NCBI RefSeq assembly: GCF_011751865.2
Contig: NZ_CP061770.1
Location: forward strand, 124,001 to 188,000
From: Salinibacterium sp. ZJ70
GTDB taxonomy: Bacteria > Actinomycetota > Actinomycetes > Actinomycetales > Microbacteriaceae
Length of the DNA: 64,000 nucleotides
Direction of reading: 5' to 3'
The notes below the pieces were generated by a model that was not told the DNA's origin, did not search any database, and was given only the letters and a program-made list of their open reading frames with translations. A program made the translations under genes and the position numbers. Shown in pieces: positions 1 to 7,639 of the stretch (positions within the stretch are counted from its first letter, which is position 1; each line of letters begins with the position of its first letter).

Positions 1-655
1 CCGTGTTGGGGCCGGCGTCGCCGTCGAAGGCTCGCTTGTAGTCCTGGGCAGGGCTGAGCGGCACCACATCGTGGCCGTCCGAGAGGAAGAAGAGCGAGAC
101 CTCCTGGCCCGTGAGGAACTCCTCGACGAGAACCGGACCGTGCTGCAGGTAGTACTCGGCGTGCGCGATCGCGGCGTCGCGGTCCTCGGTCACGAGCACG
201 CCCTTGCCGGCGGCGAGACCGTCGGCCTTCACGACATGCGGGGCGCCCAGGTCGTCGAGAGCCGCCACGAGCTCCTCGCGGGTGGTGGCGCGCACGGCGC
301 GACCCGTGGGCACGTTCGCGGCATCCATGATGCGCTTCGCGAACGCCTTCGAGCCTTCGAGTGCGGCCGCCGCCTTGCCGGGGCCGAACACCGGCACGCC
401 CTTCGCGCGCAGCGCATCTGCGACGCCCGCGACGAGCGGAGCCTCGGGGCCCACGACGACGAGCTCGATCCCGTTGTCGAGCGCGTAGTCGGAGACGATG
501 GCGCCGTTGGTGGGGTCGAGGCTCACCGTCTCGACCTCGGCCGCGATGCCGGCGTTGCCGGGGGCGGCGGTGATCTGGTGGCCGGCGTTCTCCGCGAGCA
601 GAGCGGAGACGATCGCGTGCTCACGAGCACCGGAGCCGAGAACGAGGATCTTCAC
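1..655 (-). CDS. purD: Phosphoribosylamine-glycine ligase, N-terminal part (cut by window edge)
   Basis: Second step of de novo purine synthesis: ATP-dependent joining of glycine to phosphoribosylamine (GAR synthetase). About 218 N-terminal residues are present and the C-terminus lies beyond the left edge. It begins [15 protein letters not shown], the N-terminal nucleotide-fold signature of PurD. Further on come [12 protein letters not shown], a glycine-rich [11 protein letters not shown] segment and [13 protein letters not shown], which are the expected ATP-grasp landmarks in the right order. The start is the GTG at 655. A TAACCT box lies exactly 6 nt upstream, which suggests a leaderless transcript. 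The gene is divergent from the SCP-like gene at 692, only 36 bp away, and belongs with purF and purM nearby. Confidence 0.95.
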   Translation of the reverse strand, partial: MKILVLGSGAREHAIVSALLAENAGHQITAAPGNAGIAAEVETVSLDPTNGAIVSDYALDNGIELVVVGPEAPLVAGVADALRAKGVPVFGPGKAAAALEGSKAFAKRIMDAANVPTGRAVRATTREELVAALDDLGAPHVVKADGLAAGKGVLVTEDRDAAIAHAEYYLQHGPVLVEEFLTGQEVSLFFLSDGHDVVPLSPAQDYKRAFDGDAGPNT

Positions 656-661
656 CCGTCA

Positions 662-667
662 AGGTTA
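662..667 (-). promoter_or_regulatory. -10 box of purD, leaderless
   Basis: TAACCT on the minus strand, 6 nt before the GTG start of purD. The -10 box of the divergent gene (680-685) is only 12 bp away, so the two promoters must overlap. Confidence 0.55.
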
Positions 668-679
668 CCGGCGTCGGGG

Positions 680-685
680 TAGCGT
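680..685 (+). promoter_or_regulatory. -10 box of SCP-like gene, leaderless
   Basis: TAGCGT, 6 nt before the GTG start at 692. There is no Shine-Dalgarno sequence in the short gap. Confidence 0.55.
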
Positions 686-691
686 CGAGGC

Positions 692-1054
692 GTGGCTGTG
701 CGACGCAGGATCGACCCGGACGCGGGGCGTGCCGCCGTGCGCGCCTGGCAGGGGGGCACATCCGATCGCAGCACGACCGCGACCGCCGTGCGATTCCTGC
801 TCGAGCAGCTCGCCTCCGACCACGAAGGCAACTCGGTCGAGGTGCGCGTGCCGCCCTTCGGGGCCACCCAGGCGATCGAGGGCCCGCGGCACACGCGCGG
901 CACCCCGCCCAACGTCGTCGAGATGGATGCCGCCACCTGGCTCGAGCTCGCGACGGGGGCTCTCACCTGGGATGCCGCGGTCGATGCGGCGCGCGTCTCG
1001 GCGTCGGGAACGCGGGCCCACCTCGGCGACGTGCTCCCGATCCGCTGGAGCTGA
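692..1054 (+). CDS. Sterol carrier-like family protein (bacterial SCP orthologue)
   Basis: A 120-residue soluble protein. The central VRVPPFGATQAIEGPRHTRG and PPNVVEMDAATWLELATG segments are typical of the small actinobacterial 'sterol carrier family protein' that sits beside purine genes. In SCP2-like folds the hydrophobic groove binds lipids, but no ligand is established for this bacterial branch and none can be read here. The end (GDVLPIRW) is also family-like. The GTG at 692 follows a TAGCGT box by 6 nt. The gene is head-to-head with purD. A link to purine metabolism is by position only. Confidence 0.8.
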   Translation: MAVRRRIDPDAGRAAVRAWQGGTSDRSTTATAVRFLLEQLASDHEGNSVEVRVPPFGATQAIEGPRHTRGTPPNVVEMDAATWLELATGALTWDAAVDAARVSASGTRAHLGDVLPIRWS

Positions 1055-1086
1055 CGAGCAGCGAGCGAGCGCTCAGGCGGGTGCGC

Positions 1087-1092
1087 GACAAT
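1087..1092 (+). promoter_or_regulatory. -10 box, leaderless, before small membrane protein
   Basis: GACAAT, then GGAGGG, then the GTG start at 1099. The purine-rich hexamer touches the start codon, so it is too close to act as a Shine-Dalgarno sequence. A leaderless transcript is the simpler reading. Confidence 0.45.
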
Positions 1093-1098
1093 GGAGGG

Positions 1099-1440
1099 GT
1101 GACCGAGCTTCCGAACCCCGCCGAGCAGACGCCCGACGACGCCCCGACGACCGCCCCGGCCGTCGAGACGTACGAGACGACCGTGCGCCGTGCGCCCAAG
1201 CTCGGTGTGTTCCTCCTGGTGGGCGGCGCGCTCGGCGCGCTGCTGACGCTCATCATCACGAGCCTGTTCCCCGCGGATCCCGCGTTCGGCTTCGCCGCGT
1301 CGTACGGCTACTTCCTGATCTACGGCGTGCCGTTCGGCGTGCTCGTAGGTGCCCTCATCGGCCTCGCGCTCGACCGCCGCAGCAAGCGCCGCACGCACAC
1401 CGTCGTGGTCGAGCACGAGCGCGTCGACGACGACCGCTGA
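1099..1440 (+). CDS. Small two-helix membrane protein of unknown function
   Basis: 113 residues. An acidic, proline-rich N-terminal tail (about residues 1-35) is followed by two hydrophobic segments, LGVFLLVGGALGALLTLII (about 36-58) and a glycine-rich YFLIYGVPFGVLVGALIGLA (about 72-92). A basic RRSKRR stretch and a short acidic tail complete it. The first helix probably runs from the cytoplasm outward and the second returns, so both ends would be inside. I do not recognise a named family. The GTG at 1099 is preferred to the in-frame GTG at 1081 because of the -10 box at 1087-1092. Confidence 0.65.
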   Translation: MTELPNPAEQTPDDAPTTAPAVETYETTVRRAPKLGVFLLVGGALGALLTLIITSLFPADPAFGFAASYGYFLIYGVPFGVLVGALIGLALDRRSKRRTHTVVVEHERVDDDR

Positions 1441-1478
1441 CCACCCGCTGACCTCTCGAGCGGTCGTCGAGCCGGGAG

Positions 1479-2399
1479 CTAGGCCTGAATCTGGCGGCGA
1501 CGCGCGAGCATCGTCGAGCCGAGGATCAGTGCGGCGATTCCCCCTGCTGCGCCGAGCCCAATGGAGGACTCGGGGCCGGTTGCCGCCAGCTCCAGCGCAG
1601 CGGGCGCCGGTGTCGGCTCGACGGCGACTGGCGCCCCGGCGACGGTGATCTCGACGGCATCCGACTGTGCCTGGTGCACCGCGGCGGTGCCCGAGTACAC
1701 CGCGACGATGGAGTGAACGCCCGCGGCGAGACGCGTGCGGAAGGATGCAGCCGACCCGGAGGGCGGGACCGCGCTCACGCCGAGGATCGTGTCGCCCGCA
1801 AAGAACTCGACGGTGCCCGTGAGGTCGAGGTCGGGCGTCGCGGCGGCGACGGCCGCATCGAGGACGAGTTCCTCGCCATCCGTGAGGGTGGTGGCGGCCG
1901 CGCCGAGGCTGATCGACGAACTGATCTTCACGGGGGTGGCGAATTCTCCGGGCCCGGTGACGCTCCAGGTGAAGGTACCGAGCCAGCCTTCGCGGCCCGC
2001 GCCGACGATCGTGTAGGTGGTGCCCGCGAAGAGGGTCACCGTGCCCGAGGTGTCGATCGCGATGAGGCAGTTGCTCACATCCGAGTTGTCGAAGGTGCCC
2101 TCGAACACCGCGATGTACCCGTCAGAGCCCCCTCCTAGGGTGTCGGTGAAGGTGTAGTCGCCGGTTACTGACACCGAAGCGGTCAGGCTCTCGTAGTTCC
2201 GGGAGCGGTTCGACCAGTTGATCGGTAGGCTGCAGTCTCTCTCGTACGAGGGGTAGCGGCTCGTCATCGGGGATGATCCGGTCACCGTGTACGAATACGT
2301 GGTCGTGGTGGGCGGCGCGGCGAGCGCGGGGGATGCGGCGCCTACGCTGAGCACGGTCAGTACGACAGCGGCGAGAACAGTGAGTGCGGGGCGGAGCAT
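1479..2399 (-). CDS. Secreted Ig-like surface protein with LAXTG-type sorting signal
   Basis: 306 residues. The N-terminal Sec signal peptide (MLRPALTVLAAVVLTVLSVG, cleavage near ALAA) is followed by Thr/Ser-rich beta-type sequence with two cysteines (ERDCSLP and SNCLIAID). Residues around 165-250 look like a bacterial Ig-like repeat (GTVEFFAGDTILG, HSIVAVYSGTA). The C-terminus has LAATGPE, then a hydrophobic helix, then ARRRQIQA. This is a sortase signal with LAXTG in place of LPXTG, the motif associated with class E sortases of high-GC Gram-positives. The mature protein is therefore probably attached to peptidoglycan. No sortase gene lies in the window. The ATG at 2399 follows a TAGGAT box by 6 nt. 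Confidence 0.75.
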   Translation of the reverse strand: MLRPALTVLAAVVLTVLSVGAASPALAAPPTTTTYSYTVTGSSPMTSRYPSYERDCSLPINWSNRSRNYESLTASVSVTGDYTFTDTLGGGSDGYIAVFEGTFDNSDVSNCLIAIDTSGTVTLFAGTTYTIVGAGREGWLGTFTWSVTGPGEFATPVKISSSISLGAAATTLTDGEELVLDAAVAAATPDLDLTGTVEFFAGDTILGVSAVPPSGSAASFRTRLAAGVHSIVAVYSGTAAVHQAQSDAVEITVAGAPVAVEPTPAPAALELAATGPESSIGLGAAGGIAALILGSTMLARRRQIQA

Positions 2400-2405
2400 C
2401 CCTCC

Positions 2406-2411
2406 ATCCTA
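2406..2411 (-). promoter_or_regulatory. -10 box of LAXTG surface-protein gene
   Basis: TAGGAT on the minus strand, 6 nt (GGAGGG) before the ATG at 2399. The palindrome at 2413-2427 sits directly upstream, inside the promoter spacer. Confidence 0.5.
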
Positions 2412-2412
2412 G

Positions 2413-2427
2413 TTGGACAGAGTCCAA
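2413..2427. promoter_or_regulatory. Candidate operator: 6-3-6 palindrome
   Basis: TTGGAC-AGA-GTCCAA is a perfect inverted repeat one base upstream of the -10 box of the surface-protein gene. A bound protein here would block RNA polymerase. No regulator gene is adjacent. Confidence 0.4.
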
Positions 2428-2443
2428 AATTGACTGCCGCCTA

Positions 2444-3901
2444 TCAGCTGAGCTGGGTGCGCTCGACCCACTCGAGGTACTCGGGCGTGACCGTGCCGGT
2501 GACGTAGTCGCCCGTGAAGCAGCTCATCTCGAGCTCGGTGATGTCCGACCCCTCGAGGATCGCCGACTTCATGTCCTCGACCTCCTGGTAGATCAGGTGG
2601 TCCGCGCCGAGGGCCGTCGCGATCTCCGGGATCTTGCGGCCCGCGGCGATCAGCTCGGCGCGCGTCGGCATGTTGATGCCGTACACGTGCGGGAAGCGCA
2701 CGGGCGGCGCGGCGGAGGTGAAGGTCACCGAGTTGGCGCCCGCGATCCGGGCCATGTCCACGATCTCCTTCGACGTCGTGCCGCGCACGATCGAGTCGTC
2801 GACGATGAGCACGTTCTTGCCCTTGAACTCGCTCGACATCGCGTTGAGCTTCTGCTTGACGCTCTTCGTGCGCTGCTCCTGGCCGGGCATGATGAAGGTT
2901 CGGCCCACGTAGCGGTTCTTGTAGAAGCCCTCGCGGTATTCGATGCCCAGCTTGCGGGCCACCTGCATCGCGGCGGGGCGGGCCGAGTCGGGGATCGGCA
3001 TGATGACGTCGATGGCGCCTGAGGGCGTGTACTTGGCGATCGTGTCGGCGAGGCGGTCACCGAGGCGCAAGCGCGCGTCGTACACCGAGATGCCGTTCAT
3101 GATCGAGTCGGGGCGAGCGAGGTACACGTACTCGAACGAGCAGGGGATCAGGCGCGGGTTCTTGGCGCACTGGCGCGAGTACAGCTCGCCCTGCTCGGTG
3201 ATGAAGATCGCCTCGCCTGGGGCGACATCCCGAACGACCTCGTAGCCGCCGGCTTCGAGGACGAGCGACTCGGAGGCCACGACCCACTCGGCGCCCACGA
3301 GGCCGTCGCTGCGGCGTCCGAGGATGAGCGGGCGGATGCCGAAGGGGTCGCGGAATGCGAGCAGGCCCTGGCCTGCGATGAGCGCGATGGCCGCGTAGGA
3401 GCCCTCGACGCGCTCGTGCAGAACCTCGATCGCGTCGAACACCTGGTCGGGGTCGAGGTCGGCGCCGCGGATCTGCGACTGCAGCTCGTTCGCGAGCACG
3501 TTGACGAGCAGCTCGGTGTCGGAGCTCGTGTTGAGGTGGCGGCGGTCGGTGCGGAAGAGCGCATCGGTGAGCTCGCGCGTGTTGGTGAGGTTGCCGTTGT
3601 GCACCAGCACGATGCCGTAGGGCGCGTTCACATAGAACGGCTGCGCCTCTTGTTCCTTGTCGGCGTCGCCGCGCGTCGCGTAGCGCACGTGGCCGAGACC
3701 CATCGTGCCGAGAAGGGTTCGCATGTCGCGCGTGCGGTACGCCTCGCGCACCTGCCCCTTCGCCTTGAACATGTGCAGCGTCGACCCTTCCGAGGTCGCG
3801 ATGCCGGTGGAGTCCTGGCCACGGTGCTGCAGCAGCGAGAGGCTGTCATAGACCGACTGATTGACGGGACTCGATGAGACGATGCCGACGATGCCGCACA
3901 T
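2444..3901 (-). CDS. purF: Amidophosphoribosyltransferase
   Basis: First committed step of purine synthesis: transfers glutamine-derived ammonia to PRPP, giving phosphoribosylamine. 485 residues. The start is set by MCGIVGIV: the cysteine becomes the N-terminal nucleophile of the glutaminase domain once Met is removed. A longer in-frame extension is therefore ruled out. The glutaminase half contains LQHRGQDSTGI, GHVRYAT and HNGNLTN. The PRPP-binding half carries the signature NVLIVDDSIVRGTTS near residue 365. CAK, CSFEYVY and a CFTGDY near the C-terminus match family positions. The gene is upstream of and divergent from purM, with one unknown gene between. Confidence 0.97.
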   Translation of the reverse strand: MCGIVGIVSSSPVNQSVYDSLSLLQHRGQDSTGIATSEGSTLHMFKAKGQVREAYRTRDMRTLLGTMGLGHVRYATRGDADKEQEAQPFYVNAPYGIVLVHNGNLTNTRELTDALFRTDRRHLNTSSDTELLVNVLANELQSQIRGADLDPDQVFDAIEVLHERVEGSYAAIALIAGQGLLAFRDPFGIRPLILGRRSDGLVGAEWVVASESLVLEAGGYEVVRDVAPGEAIFITEQGELYSRQCAKNPRLIPCSFEYVYLARPDSIMNGISVYDARLRLGDRLADTIAKYTPSGAIDVIMPIPDSARPAAMQVARKLGIEYREGFYKNRYVGRTFIMPGQEQRTKSVKQKLNAMSSEFKGKNVLIVDDSIVRGTTSKEIVDMARIAGANSVTFTSAAPPVRFPHVYGINMPTRAELIAAGRKIPEIATALGADHLIYQEVEDMKSAILEGSDITELEMSCFTGDYVTGTVTPEYLEWVERTQLS

Positions 3902-4002
3902 GCTGCGGGCTGCTCCTGAGGGTCGAGAGGCTGCACCAGAATCAGGTACGCCCCATCTTCCCACACGGATCATGCGGGGATCCGGGCGCACCTGAACGGG
4001 CG

Positions 4003-4431
4003 TCAGCCGAACACGAGCGCCGGAACCTCCTCGACCCCCGCGGGGTCGTGGACGGTCGCGCCGCCGGCGGCGCGTGTGTAGGGGATCACGACGCGGATCG
4101 AGACGCCCGCGCGGTGCTCGAGGTGCACCGCGATCGCATCCCCCGATGCGGTGGTCGCGTCGCTCACGATCGCGGTCGCCCTGATCTGGTCGCTGTTCAA
4201 CGCGAGCACTTCGGAGAGGGTCGCGATGTGCGCGGACGCATCGCCGTCTCCCGTGGACTCGCCGTCGGACGCCATCAGGGCGACAGTGCCCGAGAGATCC
4301 ATGTGCGCGGCGTAGGGGATGAACCCCTCGCCGTGCTCGATCTGGGACGCCGCGAAGCCCGGTGCGGAGAGGAAGATGCGGTCGAGGTCGTTCTGCGTGT
4401 CTTCATCGAACGCGTCACGCCATGAGGCCAT
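4003..4431 (-). CDS. Conserved hypothetical protein between purF and purM
   Basis: 142 residues, soluble, acidic, no signal peptide or membrane segment. It starts MASWRDAFDEDTQNDLDRIF. A middle part with mixed small residues (GTVALMASDGESTGDGDASAHI) leads to a beta-rich C-terminus (AVHLEHRAGVSIRVVIPYTRAA). I do not recognise a family. The start at 4431 is supported by GGGAGC about 6 nt upstream. It is divergent from purM and may be co-transcribed into purF, whose start is 101 nt downstream. An unusual 11-bp tandem repeat lies in its leader. Confidence 0.7.
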   Translation of the reverse strand: MASWRDAFDEDTQNDLDRIFLSAPGFAASQIEHGEGFIPYAAHMDLSGTVALMASDGESTGDGDASAHIATLSEVLALNSDQIRATAIVSDATTASGDAIAVHLEHRAGVSIRVVIPYTRAAGGATVHDPAGVEEVPALVFG

Positions 4432-4442
4432 GTGTTGCTCCC

Positions 4443-4469
4443 GTGTGGTGGTGGTGTGGTGGTGGTGTG
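4443..4469. repeat. 11-bp direct tandem repeat in purM/hypothetical intergenic region
   Basis: GTGTGGTGGTG occurs at 4443-4453 and again immediately at 4454-4464, followed by a partial GTGTG. It lies in the leader of the minus-strand gene, 26 nt upstream of the purM -10 box. Copy number could vary by slippage. Confidence 0.75.
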
Positions 4470-4494
4470 CGGCGGGGAGGCTCCGCACGCCGAC

Positions 4495-4500
4495 TAGTCT
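4495..4500 (+). promoter_or_regulatory. -10 box of purM, leaderless
   Basis: TAGTCT, 6 nt before the GTG start of purM at 4507. Confidence 0.55.
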
Positions 4501-4506
4501 GGCAGG

Positions 4507-5625
4507 GTGACGAGCACCCCCGCATCCCATGGCGACGCGAGCTACGCGGCCGCCGGAGTCGACACAGCAGCAGGCGACCGCGCGGTCGAACTCATGAAGG
4601 CTTCCATCGCCCGCACGCACGGTCCTGAGGTGATGGGCGGCGTGGGCGGTTTCGCGGGGCTCTTCGACGCCTCCGCGCTGCTCGGATACCGCAAGCCGCT
4701 GCTCGCCACGAGCACCGACGGCGTCGGCACGAAGATCGCGCTCGCGCTCGCCGTCGACAAGCACGACACGATCGGCCAGGACCTCGTGGCCATGGTCGTC
4801 GACGACATCGTCGTCGTGGGGGCGAAGCCGCTCTTCATGACCGACTACATCGCCACCGGCAAGGTGCACCCCGAGCGCATCGCGACTCTCGTCGCGGGTG
4901 TCGCCGAGGCGTGCGCGGCCACCGGCACGGCGCTCGTCGGCGGCGAGACCGCCGAGCACCCGGGCCTCATGGCCCCCGATGACTACGACATCGCGGGTGC
5001 CGCGGTGGGTGTCGTCGAGGCGGATGCGGTGCTCGGGCCGGAGCGGGTGCGCTCGGGTGACGTGGTCATCGCGATCGAATCCTCGGGCCTGCACAGCAAC
5101 GGCTTCTCGCTCGTGCGCCACATTCTCAACGGCCGCGGCCTCGCCTACACCGACCACGCCGATGAGCTCGGCGGGGTCGTGGGCGAGGTGCTGCTCGAGC
5201 CGACCCGCCTCTACACGTCGCCGCTTCTGCAGGTGATCGCGGAGGTGCCCGGGGCGATCCACGCCCTCAGCCACGTGACGGGCGGCGGCATCGCCGCCAA
5301 CCTCGCGCGCGTTCTGCCGAAGGGCGCCTGGGTCGAGCTCGACCGTTCGACGTGGAGCCCGCAGCCCGTGTTCCGCACGCTCGCCGAATGGGGCGGCCTG
5401 TCGCTCGGCGACACCGAGTCGACCTGGAATCTGGGCGTCGGATTCTTCGCCGTCGTCGAGGCGTCGGCCGCGGACGCGGTCGTGCGCTCGCTCGTCGCTG
5501 CGGGCCTTCCCTCGTGGGTGGCTGGCACGGTCTCGATGGACGCGCGCGACTTCGCCGGGTTCGAGCAGGGCGCGAAGGGCGTCGACGGCGGTGCCGTGCG
5601 TCTCGTCAGCTCCTACGCCGACTGA
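4507..5625 (+). CDS. purM: Phosphoribosylformylglycinamidine cyclo-ligase (AIR synthetase)
   Basis: Fifth step of purine synthesis: ATP-dependent closure of FGAM to aminoimidazole ribotide. 372 residues, close to the usual length. It starts SYAAAGVDTAAGDRAVELMK, a PurM hallmark. Characteristic segments follow: LLATSTDGVGTKI, GQDLVAMVVDDIVVVGAKPLFM, the conserved VGGETAEHPGLM, GLHSNGFSLVR and HVTGGGIAANLARVLP near residue 260. The start is the GTG at 4507, 6 nt after TAGTCT. A strong hairpin follows the stop codon. Divergent from the purF side. Confidence 0.97.
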   Translation: MTSTPASHGDASYAAAGVDTAAGDRAVELMKASIARTHGPEVMGGVGGFAGLFDASALLGYRKPLLATSTDGVGTKIALALAVDKHDTIGQDLVAMVVDDIVVVGAKPLFMTDYIATGKVHPERIATLVAGVAEACAATGTALVGGETAEHPGLMAPDDYDIAGAAVGVVEADAVLGPERVRSGDVVIAIESSGLHSNGFSLVRHILNGRGLAYTDHADELGGVVGEVLLEPTRLYTSPLLQVIAEVPGAIHALSHVTGGGIAANLARVLPKGAWVELDRSTWSPQPVFRTLAEWGGLSLGDTESTWNLGVGFFAVVEASAADAVVRSLVAAGLPSWVAGTVSMDARDFAGFEQGAKGVDGGAVRLVSSYAD

Positions 5626-5674
5626 GCGGAACCCGGCAGGGGCCGTCCACGCCGCTGGCCTCCGGGCAAACTGA

Positions 5675-5696
5675 AAGACCGCCCGGAGGCGGTCTT
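5675..5696. terminator. Hairpin after purM
   Basis: Perfect 9-bp stem AAGACCGCC / GGCGGTCTT with loop CGGA, 50 nt past the purM stop. The A/T-ended symmetry would serve both purM and the convergent DUF3073 gene. Confidence 0.75.
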
Positions 5697-5753
5697 CTCA
5701 GTGCCGGATGATGTCCGGCTGCGATCGATCACCACGCGCACGTGGTGGGCAAC

Positions 5754-5951
5754 TCACGCAGTGCGCGGGTCGTCCTCGTCGTCGTCATCCTCGTCGTCGG
5801 CGGGTACGAGATCCGCCCACTTGTCCTCGAGGTCGACACTGGACCCACTGGACAGCTCGCGCTCGAGAGCCGAGTAGTTCGTATCCGGGCTGAAGTACTT
5901 CAGCTCGCGGGCAACCTTGGTGTGCTTTGCCTTCTGACGGCCGCGCCCCAT
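5754..5951 (-). CDS. DUF3073 domain-containing protein
   Basis: 65 residues. It starts MGRGRQKAKHTKVARELKYFSP and continues DTNYSALERELSSG, the almost invariant signature of DUF3073, a small actinobacterial family of unknown function. The second half is very acidic (DDEDDDDEDD), so a basic head joins an acidic tail. The ATG at 5951 has AGGGGG 6-7 nt upstream and is preferred to an in-frame ATG five codons earlier. The role is not known. It is expected to be cytoplasmic. Confidence 0.92.
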   Translation of the reverse strand: MGRGRQKAKHTKVARELKYFSPDTNYSALERELSSGSSVDLEDKWADLVPADDEDDDDEDDPRTA

Positions 5952-6064
5952 GCGTGACCCCCTCATGGTTCAGGATTGCGAATAGTGACGGTGAAATCTA
6001 ACTTTCAGCCTACCACGGAGCCTGTCGGAACCCCCTCCGGGTATCCCCGATGAGGAGCGATCAC

Positions 6065-6454
6065 TCAGCTGTCGGCGGCCCGCTCGGCGGCCCGCCGTGC
6101 GCGGCGTTCCGCGACCTTCCCCGCCGCGGCGCGTGCCACCCGGATCGCGCGCGCGTTGACCTTCCTCGCTGTCTCGAACTCGGTGCCGAGCATCGACAGC
6201 CCGCCGAGCGCGATGAGCGTTCCCGGCCCGGGAAGGGGCATGAGCACGACGCCGAGTGCGATCGTCGTGCCGCCCGTCACACCCACCGCTGTTCGGTAGG
6301 CGCGATCGGCTCGCGGGCTCTTCCGGATGGCGGCGCGAGCCACGGAGGCGCCGCGACGCCCGGAGGCGAGCGCGCTTCCCAGCATCCGTCCTGCCGCGGC
6401 CGACGCGGGGCGCGGGCTCGGAGTGCCGTGATCTTCAGGCGCGGGCTCGGTCAT
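6065..6454 (-). CDS. PGPGW-type transmembrane protein
   Basis: 129 residues. A hydrophilic N-terminus (about 1-60) precedes a hydrophobic hairpin: AVGVTGGTTIALGVVLMPLPGPGTLIALGGLSMLG. The PLPGPG turn between two helices is the hallmark of the small PGPGW (TIGR02611-like) membrane protein family, whose function is unknown. An amphipathic Arg/Ala-rich helix (RKVNARAIRVARAAAGKVAERRARRAAERA) ends it on the cytoplasmic side. The ATG at 6454 follows TATCGT by 6 nt. Divergent from the flavoprotein gene at 6526. Confidence 0.8.
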   Translation of the reverse strand: MTEPAPEDHGTPSPRPASAAAGRMLGSALASGRRGASVARAAIRKSPRADRAYRTAVGVTGGTTIALGVVLMPLPGPGTLIALGGLSMLGTEFETARKVNARAIRVARAAAGKVAERRARRAAERAADS

Positions 6455-6460
6455 GCGCAC

Positions 6461-6466
6461 ACGATA
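6461..6466 (-). promoter_or_regulatory. -10 box of PGPGW gene, leaderless
   Basis: TATCGT on the minus strand, 6 nt before the ATG at 6454. Confidence 0.5.
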
Positions 6467-6512
6467 GGAAGAGCGGCTGAAGATCCTCCCAGTGTGAGGC
6501 GCTCGCGCCCGG

Positions 6513-6518
6513 TAACGT
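6513..6518 (+). promoter_or_regulatory. -10 box of flavoprotein gene, leaderless
   Basis: TAACGT, 7 nt before the GTG at 6526. It supports 6526 over the in-frame GTG at 6517, which overlaps the box. Confidence 0.5.
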
Positions 6519-6525
6519 GGAGAGC

Positions 6526-7626
6526 GTGACCGCCCGGCCCACCGATACCTCCGTCGTCGTCATCGGCGCGGGTCAGGCAGGGCTTTCCGTCGCCTACTAT
6601 CTGCGAAAGCTCGGCCTCGACCCCGGCAACGACTTCGTCGTGCTCGACCGCGGCCCCGGCGCGGGCGGCGCGTGGCAGCACCGCTGGGAGGCGATGCGTC
6701 TCGGCCACGCTCACCGCGTCAACGATCTTCCCGGCATGGACGAGCTGGGTCTCAGCTTCGACTCCGCCGATCGCAATGTGCCCGCGCGCGACATCGTCGC
6801 CGAGTACTACCAGCGCTACGAGCAGCACTTCGGGTTCACGATCGTGCGCCCCGCGGATGTCACGCGCGTGCGTGCGACGATCGACGGTTTCGAGGTGACC
6901 TTCGACGACAGCCTCGGCGATCAGACCTTCTCGACGCAGCTCGTGGTGAACGCGACGGGAACCTGGGGCGCGCCGTTCGTCCCCTGGTATCCGGGGCGCG
7001 ATGACTTCGCGGGACGCCAGCTGCACACGGTCGACTACCGCGACGCTCAGGACTTCCGCGGTCAGGATGTCGTCGTCGTGGGCGGCGGTACGAGCGCGAT
7101 CGGATTCCTCATGGAGCTCGAGGGCGTCGCCGGGTCGACGACGTGGGTCACCCGTCGCCCCATCGAGTTCCTCGAGGAGCAGGAGCTCAACATCGAGAGC
7201 GGAGCCCGCGCGGTGGCTCTGCAGGACGCCGCGGCGCGCGAAGGTCGCGCACTGCCGAGCATCGTGTCGACGACGGGCGTGCCGCGCACGCGCCGCATCC
7301 AGTCTGCGGTCGAGCGGGGTCTGCTCCAGGCCCGCCCGATGTTCTCGCGGATCGAACCCGACGGGGTGCGCTGGGAGGACGGCAGCTTCCAGCACGCCGA
7401 CGTGATCATCTGGGCCACGGGCTTCCGGCCGGAGCTGCGTCATCTCGCCCCCCTCAAGCTGCGTGAGCAGCAGGGCGGCGTGACGATCGCGAACGGCGCG
7501 GCGTATCGCAGCGCCGGCATCTTCTTCGCGGGCTACGGGCCCACGGCCTCCACGATCGGCGCCAGCCGCGCTGGCCGAACGGTCGCCCGTCAGGTCGTGT
7601 CATACCTCAGCTCGCTCGGCTACTGA
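6526..7626 (+). CDS. FAD-dependent flavin-monooxygenase-like oxidoreductase
   Basis: 366 residues, cytoplasmic. The N-terminal FAD-binding Rossmann motif is VVVIGAGQAGLSVAYYL (residues about 9-25). A second dinucleotide (NADPH) motif, VVVVGGGTSAIGFLMEL, is near residue 185. VIIWATGFRPELRHL near residue 295 matches the ATG(F/Y) motif of class B flavin monooxygenases and CzcO-like proteins. The segment GGAWQHRWEAMRLGHAHR also fits this group. The substrate is unknown. The likely reaction is NADPH-dependent oxygenation or oxidation of a small organic molecule. It stands alone between a divergent and a convergent neighbour. Confidence 0.85.
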   Translation: MTARPTDTSVVVIGAGQAGLSVAYYLRKLGLDPGNDFVVLDRGPGAGGAWQHRWEAMRLGHAHRVNDLPGMDELGLSFDSADRNVPARDIVAEYYQRYEQHFGFTIVRPADVTRVRATIDGFEVTFDDSLGDQTFSTQLVVNATGTWGAPFVPWYPGRDDFAGRQLHTVDYRDAQDFRGQDVVVVGGGTSAIGFLMELEGVAGSTTWVTRRPIEFLEEQELNIESGARAVALQDAAAREGRALPSIVSTTGVPRTRRIQSAVERGLLQARPMFSRIEPDGVRWEDGSFQHADVIIWATGFRPELRHLAPLKLREQQGGVTIANGAAYRSAGIFFAGYGPTASTIGASRAGRTVARQVVSYLSSLGY

Positions 7627-7639
7627 GCGGCGGCGCCGG

